This document shows positions 1-6,962 of a stretch of 15,224 nucleotides of DNA, one piece after another. The position numbers and the translations under genes were made by a program. The stretch comes from Oligoflexia bacterium (GTDB lineage Bacteria; Bdellovibrionota; UBA1018; CAIMNF01). Numbering within the stretch: the first letter of the stretch is position 1; each line of letters begins with the position of its first letter. The DNA is taken from NCBI GenBank assembly GCA_903858975.1, contig CAIOKW010000265.1, forward strand, positions 1 through 15,224, written 5' to 3'. Below the pieces are notes generated by a model that worked only from the letters and a program-made list of their open reading frames with translations, searched no databases and was not told where the DNA came from.

Positions 1-877
1 ATCCATCTTTAATCATGCTCTCGAGATTCCGATTCGTCGCAGCTACGATGCGCACGTTCATCTCGATCTCGCGATTGGATCCAACTGGAGTGAATTTCTT
101 CTCTTGAAGAACTCGAAGAAGTTTAACTTGCATGGACGCTGGAATCTCGCCGATTTCATCCAAGAAAAGGGTACCGCCTTCAGCGTATTGAAACTTACCA
201 ATCTTACGTGAATCAGCTCCTGTGAAGGCACCTTTTTCGTGACCGAAAAATTCGCTTTCCATCAAAGTCTCAGGGATAGCAGAACAGTTAACGGCAACAA
301 AACGATTGTCTTTTCGTGGACCGTTGTAGTGAAGTGATTGAGCTACTAATTCTTTACCCGTTCCACTCTCCCCGCGAATTAACACAGCAGTCTCAACCCG
401 AGCTAGTCGATCGATGACGCTGAAGATTTTTTTCATTTCATTGCTTTGGCCCACAAACTCATTTCCGCTGGGTAGGTTAAATACCGGAGCAGAATAAGAA
501 AGGGTCTTCACCATGTTCTGACTGCGGAACGCGAGGTCAATCATGTAAACCAGGTTGTCTGAGCGAACGGGCTTTTCAAGGTAGTTATAGGCCCCCAAGC
601 GAGTGGCTTCTACTGCATCCCGAATATTTGAAAAAGCGGTGAGCATAATCACCATGATCGATGGATCGTGCGCCTTGATTTCTTTCAGCGCTTCAATTCC
701 AGTCATACGTGGCATGTTCACATCCATCAAAACAAGATCAAATTGGCCAGCGCGCACACGATTGACCGCTTCTTCTCCATCGGCAGCCTGCTGCACTTCG
801 TATTGTCCTTCCGCAAGAGCGGAAGCAACGGTCATTCTCAAATCAGCATCATCATCAACTACTAAGATTTTACGCAT
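1..877 (-). CDS. NtrC-family sigma-54-dependent response regulator (C-terminus outside window)
   Basis: Cytoplasmic transcription activator of the NtrC class, which works with sigma-54 RNA polymerase. About 292 codons are present; the end of the AAA+ domain and the expected DNA-binding helix-turn-helix lie beyond base 1. The receiver domain (about residues 1-115) is intact: acidic cluster D8-D10, phosphoacceptor D52 in LMDVNMP, T80 and K102 of EKP. The AAA+ domain begins near residue 140 with Walker A GESGTGKE (169-176), the sigma-54 contact loop GAFTGA (216-221), Walker B around LFLDE (to E241) and a sensor I-like VAATNR near the edge. All key residues are present, so it should be phosphorylatable and able to remodel sigma-54 holoenzyme. 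Its first 8 bases overlap the 3' end of the histidine kinase gene, which is therefore its likely cognate partner. A strong Shine-Dalgarno inside that gene supports the start. Target genes cannot be told from this window. Confidence 0.95.
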   Translation of the reverse strand, partial: MRKILVVDDDADLRMTVASALAEGQYEVQQAADGEEAVNRVRAGQFDLVLMDVNMPRMTGIEALKEIKAHDPSIMVIMLTAFSNIRDAVEATRLGAYNYLEKPVRSDNLVYMIDLAFRSQNMVKTLSYSAPVFNLPSGNEFVGQSNEMKKIFSVIDRLARVETAVLIRGESGTGKELVAQSLHYNGPRKDNRFVAVNCSAIPETLMESEFFGHEKGAFTGADSRKIGKFQYAEGGTLFLDEIGEIPASMQVKLLRVLQEKKFTPVGSNREIEMNVRIVAATNRNLESMIKDG

Positions 878-2888
878 GGATCATCTCCTTTTTCATTTCT
901 AGTTTCTTTTTAATTTTTTTTGTGGTGAGTCCTGGTTGAACCAGGTCCTTCTCACTGAGGTTCATCGGGAGGCGAATGAGGAAGCGGGTTCCTTCGCCGA
1001 CCGTGCTTTCCACTGAAATGGTTCCCCGGTGGGATTCAATAAAATATTTTGAAAGATAAAGCCCAAGACCCGTTCCTTTGACTTTAATGGTCGTGTCGTT
1101 TTTAACGCGATAGAAACGGCTAAATAGATTTTGAATTTCAGATTCAGGAATTCCGATCCCTTGGTCTTGAATGGAAATCTCAATATTTTCTCCGATTTCA
1201 CGAGTATGGAGCGAGATGCGGGTTCCTTCTGGTGAGTATTTGATCGCATTGTCAATCAGGTTACTCAGAACCTTAGTGATGAGTTCAGAGTCGATTCGAA
1301 TCGGGAAAAGGGGCTCGAAATCAGGGTGGACAAGGATTTGCTTTGATTGGGCAGCAAAGCGATGCTTCATCACGATGTTCTCTAGGAGTTGATTGATATC
1401 TTTTGATTGCAGGTTTACGCGTAGTCCTTGGTTGTCGAGCTTGGTGAGTTCTAGAAGGGAGCCGATAAAATGATTCAACTCTTCGTTAGCGGAGAATAGG
1501 TGATTCATGGTCTCGATGTCTTTCGAATCTAATTTATCCGACAAGGAGCGTTTCAGTTGTTCGGTGAGCCCTTGAATTTTAGCAACTGGAGTCTTTAAAT
1601 CATGGGTAACGAGTTGAAGAAAGTTTGTTTTCATTTCCTCGACTTCGAGTAGGACTTTGTTTTCCTTCTCAAGTTCGTAGCGTTTGCGATGCTCGGCATA
1701 GAGTCTGAGTGGAATCATGAGGTAGAAGCTAATCGTGAGTGAAAGGAATGGTGCACCCAGTGGGAGCCAGAGATCGCCGATGAGGGGAATGGATTGAAAG
1801 AGGATGACGGAAAGGAGTAAGGTGCCGACGATTAAAATGAGGGTGAAGGTGATCAGGCGGCTTGGGCGAATCCGAAGAGAGGCAAGAATAATAAGAAGAG
1901 AAAGAGTGAAGCAAAATACGGCGAGGATTGGAGAAGGGATTTCAGCAATCCCTTGGTGATTTAGAATTGAGTCTAAGATGTTCGCCTGAACTAAAACTTT
2001 CGGGGTGAGGCCACTATTCGATAGTGAACTCATGAGGGTGAAGTCGTTTGGATTATCTCGTTGAAATGTTCCGACGAGGACGATTTTGTCCTTTAAAGTG
2101 CCCGCTGGAATCTTGCCTTCGATGAGATCTACGAACGAATAACGAGGGTAAGAAAAATTCTCGTAGTTAGAGTCATAGACGACACCATTGTTCTGATGCA
2201 TCCGAAGCATGAAGTATTGAGCGTCAGTTTCGTTAGACTTGTAGCTGCCAGGAGGATTGGCAACGGTTTCATTCGCATAGATTCGATTCGCGAGTGACAT
2301 TTCAAATGCGAGTTTTTCGTAAAGAGAGATCAGAGCGCGACGAGTGACTTTGTCTTTTCCAAAATTAGTTCCATCTCGGTGAACAATAGCGACGGCTTGA
2401 GGGATTTGACTGAGCGGGTATGGAGCCGTGACTTCGCCGGTAAGGTCGTAAGGAATCCCGAGCATGAACGGAGTGCCCTGAGCATTCATTCGGACGGTAG
2501 AGCGATAGAAGTCTTGTAGAACTTCTGACTCAAAGCCCCGAGTATCAATGCGCTGAACCTTATTAAAATCGACTAAGTATCCGACTGCCTTCACTTCTTG
2601 TTTCTCAAAAGCCTCTACGGCGCGGAGGTGGGCTGAGAGGGGAAGGGGGCTCAATTCGTTCATTTGATTGAGGGTTTGATCATCGATAGTCACGATCGCA
2701 ATTCGTTCATCGATCGAAGGCTTCCCGGAAAGCCATTGGCGAAGGTCATAAAGCGGGGCTTCGATAAAATTAAGGGGTGATGCCATCACGGTTGCGGTGA
2801 TCACAGCAGAAAGAAGGAGCGGCAAGAGGGTATCTTGAAGCTTTGTGCGGAGGGGCTGAAATGAAGTGAAGGCTTTAATTTTCATCAT
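870..2888 (-). CDS. CHASE2-domain membrane sensor histidine kinase
   Basis: Hybrid-free sensor kinase of 672 residues. An N-terminal membrane helix (about 20-38) is followed by a large extracytoplasmic CHASE2-type sensor region (about 40-310). Three closely spaced membrane helices follow (about 318-340, 345-365 and 373-395), the usual CHASE2 topology. A short linker leads to a HisKA domain with phosphoacceptor H429 in THDLKTP. The ATPase domain has the N box (N543, N547 in NLIDNAIKY), G1 box DQGIGI (575-580), F box LFSRFYRV (588-595) and G2 box GTGLGL (605-610), so all catalytic motifs are intact. A basic Lys-rich tail (about 657-667) follows the kinase core. The ligand of CHASE2 domains is generally unknown. 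The gene follows a penicillin-binding protein and a peptide-binding protein in the same direction, so an envelope-related signal is plausible but inferred. Two adjacent ATGs (2888 and 2885) are possible starts and neither has a clear Shine-Dalgarno. Confidence 0.95.
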   Translation of the reverse strand: MMKIKAFTSFQPLRTKLQDTLLPLLLSAVITATVMASPLNFIEAPLYDLRQWLSGKPSIDERIAIVTIDDQTLNQMNELSPLPLSAHLRAVEAFEKQEVKAVGYLVDFNKVQRIDTRGFESEVLQDFYRSTVRMNAQGTPFMLGIPYDLTGEVTAPYPLSQIPQAVAIVHRDGTNFGKDKVTRRALISLYEKLAFEMSLANRIYANETVANPPGSYKSNETDAQYFMLRMHQNNGVVYDSNYENFSYPRYSFVDLIEGKIPAGTLKDKIVLVGTFQRDNPNDFTLMSSLSNSGLTPKVLVQANILDSILNHQGIAEIPSPILAVFCFTLSLLIILASLRIRPSRLITFTLILIVGTLLLSVILFQSIPLIGDLWLPLGAPFLSLTISFYLMIPLRLYAEHRKRYELEKENKVLLEVEEMKTNFLQLVTHDLKTPVAKIQGLTEQLKRSLSDKLDSKDIETMNHLFSANEELNHFIGSLLELTKLDNQGLRVNLQSKDINQLLENIVMKHRFAAQSKQILVHPDFEPLFPIRIDSELITKVLSNLIDNAIKYSPEGTRISLHTREIGENIEISIQDQGIGIPESEIQNLFSRFYRVKNDTTIKVKGTGLGLYLSKYFIESHRGTISVESTVGEGTRFLIRLPMNLSEKDLVQPGLTTKKIKKKLEMKKEMIHA
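885..890 (-). promoter_or_regulatory. Shine-Dalgarno of the response regulator, inside the kinase gene
   Basis: AAGGAG on the minus strand lies 7 bases before the regulator ATG (877-875) and within the last codons of the histidine kinase gene. It fixes the regulator start. Together with the 8-base gene overlap it suggests translational coupling, so kinase and regulator would be made in linked amounts. Confidence 0.75.
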
Positions 2889-2960
2889 AGGGCCGACCAG
2901 GCTTGACGCATGGTATCAATTTGACCCTGAAAAGTAAAGTGAAAACCTCAGGAATATCGT

Positions 2961-4520
2961 CTAAGGGCTGGTGATTTGAGCATCACTGAGGATGGGAATT
3001 CCCATATGATTAAAGTAAATTTGTTTAATTTTGGGAGAGATCAGGTTGGTCGTGGTTTCAGAGAAGAGAGGACTGGCTACGGCCTCTTCCACGGAGAGGA
3101 TATTCTGAGCCTTCTCAAAACTTTTTTCTGCCTCGAGGCTCGATTTCGAACGAACCCCCTCGAAAATATACTGATCAAAAAATTCATTTTTGAAATTCAT
3201 TCGGTTGTAAGAGGCCTCTCCACTATAGGGGAGAAGAAAGTCCTGAGGGGATAGGACCTTTGAGGTCCATGTGATCAGGGTGGCATGATACTCACCCAAA
3301 TTCATGTATGCCGTATACTCCTGCCCCGGGAGGGCTGCGAGTTCTACGTTCATGCCCAGGTTCTGCGAGAGTTGGGATTGTAAGAGTTTTCCCATGCTGA
3401 GAAATGGCTCAGAAATGCCCGTTAAAATTCGAAAGGTGAAATTCTTTCCGATGATCACTCCCGACTTTTTTAAATGCTCGCGCGCTTGTTTTAGGTTCAG
3501 CTTCAAGACTTCTGAGGCCTTTGAACCCAAAATGGGAGGAGGAATGAGGGTTTCAATGCTTTTCAGTTGAGTGGCGTCACTGGGGATAAGTTTTGGAGTA
3601 TCAATCGCCATTAAAATCGCTTTTCGAAAATCACGATTATTCATCGGGAATTTTGCGGTATTGAGACCCAGCAAGTGGACCCTCATGAGAGGGTGCTTTA
3701 TCATTTCTTTGCTTCCCTTAAATTGGGGAAGGAGCTTCGGTGAGAGGTTCCATAAAAATGGAAAGGTTCCATCCTCGTATTTCTTGATCGCCTCTTGATG
3801 GTCTGAAATAAAATAGACATCCACCTCATCCACATTGGAATGCGTCTTAGGTAGATAATAGGGGTTTCTTTTTAAGATCGCTTTCTTGCCGAGTTCATAA
3901 CTGTCAAATACGAAAGGCCCCGATGAAATCAAGACCCCAGCGCGCCACCAGTTTGATCCATATTTTTCAATTTGATCCTTACGGATGGGGAAAAGAGGCC
4001 AAAAAGCAGTGTTTTTTTCCCAGTCTTGAGAGGGTCTACGGAGCTTTATCTTCAGTGTTTGGTCGTCAACTGCTTTAATGCCCACATCGCTTGAGCTGAG
4101 TGTCTTCTTCGTGTTGTATTCACGCGCGTTTTCGATATCGAAGAGATAATAGATATAAATGGAGGTGGATTGCGGTGAAAGCAAGCGTAACCAAGCATCC
4201 GCAAAGTCCTGAGCGTAAATGGGCCGTCCATCCGACCACTTGGCGTCCTTCCTGATTTTGAAGGTATATTCACTGAGGTCTTTTGATTTGATCACAGACT
4301 CAGCAAGACCCGGAATCAGTTGATTCTTTTGGTAATCATATTTATAAAGCCCCTCATTTAAATTTAAAATGAGCGGAGCTTCGAGCATCGTCGAAAGCCC
4401 ATTCCAATCCAGACTGACGGGCGCTTCGATCATTCTAAAGTTCAGGGTCTTCGCACGGGCATCATGCACAAAGCTCATGCTGATAAAGGTTAATGCCGTG
4501 AAAAGTTTCTGAATTCCCAT
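2961..4520 (-). CDS. Oligopeptide-type ABC transporter substrate-binding protein (SBP_bac_5, OppA/DppA-like)
   Basis: Periplasmic extracytoplasmic solute-binding protein of 519 residues, a normal length for family 5 (OppA, DppA, MppA, NikA). A signal peptide runs to an ARA cleavage motif at residues 21-23. There is no lipobox Cys, which fits a free periplasmic protein. Family features include an early conserved stretch (LNEGLYKYD, then PGLAESV), the WSDGRPIYAQDF-type segment, and a GPFVFDSY stretch followed by KRNPYYL. In this family the ligand is usually a di- or oligopeptide, sometimes murein tripeptide, nickel or a sugar; the exact ligand cannot be read here. No permease or ATPase gene lies in the window, so it is either an orphan serving a distant transporter or a sensory binding protein. 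It starts 28 bases after the PBP gene, and AGAGGA sits directly against the ATG with almost no spacer. It ends 72 bases before the CHASE2 kinase, consistent with one operon. Confidence 0.9.
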   Translation of the reverse strand: MGIQKLFTALTFISMSFVHDARAKTLNFRMIEAPVSLDWNGLSTMLEAPLILNLNEGLYKYDYQKNQLIPGLAESVIKSKDLSEYTFKIRKDAKWSDGRPIYAQDFADAWLRLLSPQSTSIYIYYLFDIENAREYNTKKTLSSSDVGIKAVDDQTLKIKLRRPSQDWEKNTAFWPLFPIRKDQIEKYGSNWWRAGVLISSGPFVFDSYELGKKAILKRNPYYLPKTHSNVDEVDVYFISDHQEAIKKYEDGTFPFLWNLSPKLLPQFKGSKEMIKHPLMRVHLLGLNTAKFPMNNRDFRKAILMAIDTPKLIPSDATQLKSIETLIPPPILGSKASEVLKLNLKQAREHLKKSGVIIGKNFTFRILTGISEPFLSMGKLLQSQLSQNLGMNVELAALPGQEYTAYMNLGEYHATLITWTSKVLSPQDFLLPYSGEASYNRMNFKNEFFDQYIFEGVRSKSSLEAEKSFEKAQNILSVEEAVASPLFSETTTNLISPKIKQIYFNHMGIPILSDAQITSP

Positions 4521-4548
4521 TCCTCTATTTTACGTGGGAAGACACCGA

Positions 4549-6900
4549 TCAATCAATGTCTTTTGGATAATCCGGTAAACAAGTGCTTTTCTTCGGTTCC
4601 CGCCCTGCAATGACCTTTTCGAGAACGACTTGGGACTCGGGACACGACCCTTCTGCCTTCTGGCCAGAATGAAGGTCAAGACGCATGTCTACCAAGTGAT
4701 CACTCTCTGCAAAGGGAAGAGCGGGCTCAAATTGCAGCGCATGCTTCATGATGTCGATCCAAACGGGAAGGGCGGCAATCGCCCCAGTGAGACGAACGCG
4801 CTTGGGCGCCTTCTTGTTAGTCTTCTTAGCGGTCTTGAGCGCTTCCTCGATGACTCCCTGATCGAGTCCCACCCAGACCAAGGCCGTTAACTGAGGGGTG
4901 TATCCCACAAACCATGAGTCACGGTAATCATTCGTAGTGCCGGTCTTCCCTGCAGCGGGACGATCAAAACCTAAGAGCGGTGCAGAGGCCGCCGTTCCAT
5001 TTGCAAATACATCTTGGAGTAGATAGGTCATCATGTCGGCAACCCCTGCATCAATTCTGGCCTTCGGGCGATACTCGCTTCTGTAAAACTCTGAACCATC
5101 CGGATTTTGAATCGCTTTAATAATGATCGGTTGATCTGCCTTTCCATGGTTCGCAAGCGTCATGTAAGCTTCCAAGAGCTCAAGAGGGCTCACCTCAACG
5201 CTTCCCAAAGTAACGGAGGGAACCTCTGGAACGACCGTTGAAATTCCGAGCATCTTTGCAGTTTCAGCGATCTCATGAAGGCCGACTCTTTTTGCAACTC
5301 GAGCGGCTGTCGTATTGATTGATTTTGCGAGAGCCGTTTTTAACGGAATCCAACCGAGCTTTTCTTTTTCGTAATTGGAAGGCTTCCAAATGGGTTGTTT
5401 TGGATCGTAGTTCCAGCCCCACTCTAGATCTTCAAGCGGGTATGCGGGGGTGTAAGTATTCCCACTTGGGTCTTCAATATTTCTAAAAGCACTCGCATAG
5501 ACAATGGGTTTGAAGGTCGATCCCGCTTGTCTCTTCATATTTAAAATTCGGTTAAACGTACTTTGGGCATAGCTACGCCCCCCGATCAAAGTCTTAATTT
5601 CGCCTGTCGCTTGATCCACGGCCGCAACTGATCCTTGGAGTTCTAGGATTCCTTTTACGCCTAAGCGTTCTTCGAGTTGAGTGAGTCCTTTTTGTAGAGA
5701 CTCCTGGGCCACTTGATTGAGTCCAAGATCAAGCGTCGTATAAACTTGGAATCCTAATTCTGGGATTTCGTTTTCTTCAAATCGATCCTTTAAGAGCCGA
5801 ACGAGTTCCGCTTTCACGTAGTCTACGAAGTAGGGGGCACGATTTCCAGCTTGAGGTGCTTGAGCCAGTCGGATCGGATTTTTAAGTGCGAGGTTGAACT
5901 CTGGCTCGGTGATTTTTTTGGTTTCAAGCATTCGCTCGAGTACATATCGCTGGCGAGTTTTCGCGCGCTCAAGATGTCGATAAGGCGAGTAAAATGCAGG
6001 TCCTTTAATGAGGCCAACCAAAAGCGCGATCTCACCAGTATTGAGGTCGCTGACATTTTTCCCAAAGAAGTATTTGGCGCCCTCTGAAAACCCGCGGATT
6101 TCAAAAGAGCCAATTTGACCGAGGAATACTTCATTTAAGTAACGTTCAAAAATTTGCTTCTTTGAGTATTTAATTTCGAGAACGGGAGCAAGAAAGAGCT
6201 CATTGATCTTCATGAAAAGATTTCGATTTCGTCTCTCCATCAAGTTTTTCACGAGCTGTTGAGTGATCGTACTTCCCCCTTGAGAGAACGAGAGGGTTTT
6301 CAGATCCACGAATATTGCACGTAAGAATCCGCGAGGATCAATTCCAAAGTGGTCATAAAAACGATTATCCTCAGCAGCCATGACGGCGTTCGGAATTGCG
6401 CTTGGGAACTCTTCAAATTTTAAAACTTCGCGGATCTGTGACTTATCGGCGTTCAATGTCGCCACAAATTCTGGCTCAAGGTAGATTTCGTTCACGGGAC
6501 CATTGTCAGAGGAAATGGATGAGAGCGGTGTCTCAAGAGCAGAGCCATCAAAGTGAAGGGTGATTTTTTTGTCCCTCAGTTTCAGGGTCGGGTGATTCTC
6601 GGGAATCAGAAAGTTAGGATACTGAGTGGAGTGAAGCGTGAAGCTGAGGTCGGTCCCCGAAGTGCGGGGAGAGTAGCCTAAGGAGTGGAGCTTGCGTTCC
6701 ACGGCCCCTCGAGCGAGCGGGGGAGCAACGCGCGTCACATTCGAATAGATGCGGGTCGGAATAAACTCACTCGGTGAATCAAAAGCCAACTCTACCTGAC
6801 GAAAGAGGTAGAAAAAAAAGACTCCGAAACCGATCATGAGCAGAAGAGAGAGCACCACAAACCCGGTGCGATTTTTGGCCAATTTATTAATTAATTTCAT
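4549..6900 (-). CDS. mrcB: Bifunctional class A penicillin-binding protein, PBP1B type
   Basis: Inner-membrane peptidoglycan synthase of 783 residues that polymerises glycan strands and cross-links their peptides in the periplasm. A short basic N-terminus is followed by one membrane helix (about 13-33). Residues about 45-150 resemble the UB2H region of E. coli PBP1B (PTRIYSNVTRVAPP, then a LEPEFVATL-like lead into the transferase), which favours PBP1B over PBP1A. The glycosyltransferase (GT51) domain has catalytic E177 in AAEDNRFYDHFG, the GGSTITQQLVKN motif (208-219) and the KINELFLAP/YLNEVFLGQ segments. The transpeptidase has nucleophile S461 in STFK, the SIN motif (527-529) and KTGT (652-655). 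All active-site motifs are intact. Near the C-terminus there is a Lys-rich segment (about 689-701) and a final stretch with two Cys residues. E. coli PBP1B is somewhat longer. AAGGAT just upstream supports the ATG. It appears to lead the operon. Confidence 0.95.
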   Translation of the reverse strand: MKLINKLAKNRTGFVVLSLLLMIGFGVFFFYLFRQVELAFDSPSEFIPTRIYSNVTRVAPPLARGAVERKLHSLGYSPRTSGTDLSFTLHSTQYPNFLIPENHPTLKLRDKKITLHFDGSALETPLSSISSDNGPVNEIYLEPEFVATLNADKSQIREVLKFEEFPSAIPNAVMAAEDNRFYDHFGIDPRGFLRAIFVDLKTLSFSQGGSTITQQLVKNLMERRNRNLFMKINELFLAPVLEIKYSKKQIFERYLNEVFLGQIGSFEIRGFSEGAKYFFGKNVSDLNTGEIALLVGLIKGPAFYSPYRHLERAKTRQRYVLERMLETKKITEPEFNLALKNPIRLAQAPQAGNRAPYFVDYVKAELVRLLKDRFEENEIPELGFQVYTTLDLGLNQVAQESLQKGLTQLEERLGVKGILELQGSVAAVDQATGEIKTLIGGRSYAQSTFNRILNMKRQAGSTFKPIVYASAFRNIEDPSGNTYTPAYPLEDLEWGWNYDPKQPIWKPSNYEKEKLGWIPLKTALAKSINTTAARVAKRVGLHEIAETAKMLGISTVVPEVPSVTLGSVEVSPLELLEAYMTLANHGKADQPIIIKAIQNPDGSEFYRSEYRPKARIDAGVADMMTYLLQDVFANGTAASAPLLGFDRPAAGKTGTTNDYRDSWFVGYTPQLTALVWVGLDQGVIEEALKTAKKTNKKAPKRVRLTGAIAALPVWIDIMKHALQFEPALPFAESDHLVDMRLDLHSGQKAEGSCPESQVVLEKVIAGREPKKSTCLPDYPKDID

Positions 6901-6909
6901 TCTTTATCC

Positions 6910-6939
6910 TTGACTCAATCAATATGCGCCTCGTATTTT
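6910..6939 (+). promoter_or_regulatory. Sigma-70-like promoter of the outer-membrane protein gene
   Basis: TTGACT (6910-6915), an 18-base spacer and TATTTT (6934-6939) match housekeeping -35 and -10 boxes well. The predicted transcript would begin near 6946, just ahead of the Shine-Dalgarno and the ATG at 6963. It lies in the 62-base divergent gap with the PBP gene. It also argues against the upstream ATG at 6924, which falls before the predicted transcript start. Confidence 0.55.
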
Positions 6940-6949
6940 CGGAATTCAA
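6921..6949 (-). promoter_or_regulatory. Possible promoter for the PBP operon
   Basis: Read on the minus strand, TTGAAT (6949-6944), a 17-base spacer and CATATT (6926-6921) resemble a housekeeping -35/-10 pair, with about four of six matches in each box. It would give a short leader containing the AAGGAT Shine-Dalgarno (6911-6906) before the PBP start at 6900. It overlaps the divergent promoter of the outer-membrane protein gene. The match is modest and this is a prediction. Confidence 0.3.
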
Positions 6950-6953
6950 GGAG
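6948..6953 (+). promoter_or_regulatory. Shine-Dalgarno that sets the outer-membrane protein start
   Basis: AAGGAG ends 9 bases before the ATG at 6963. The signal peptide also begins naturally at this ATG. Both point to 6963 rather than the longer in-frame start at 6924. Confidence 0.75.
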
Positions 6954-6962
6954 AGATCACTT

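Noticed and set aside
603..902. Plus-strand open frame opposite the response regulator
   Set aside because: The minus strand here encodes an intact receiver domain with all conserved residues, so the opposite frame is a by-product.
2926..2952. Inverted repeat CCTGA/TCAGG in the gap before the kinase gene
   Set aside because: The stem is only five bases with a 17-base loop and no T tract, too weak to call a terminator or operator.
5823..6134. Out-of-frame minus-strand open frame inside the PBP gene
   Set aside because: It overlaps the conserved glycosyltransferase coding region in another frame and has no domain signature.
6924..6962. Longer start for the outer-membrane protein at 6924
   Set aside because: It lies before the predicted transcript start and has no Shine-Dalgarno, whereas 6963 has AAGGAG at good spacing and begins a normal signal peptide.
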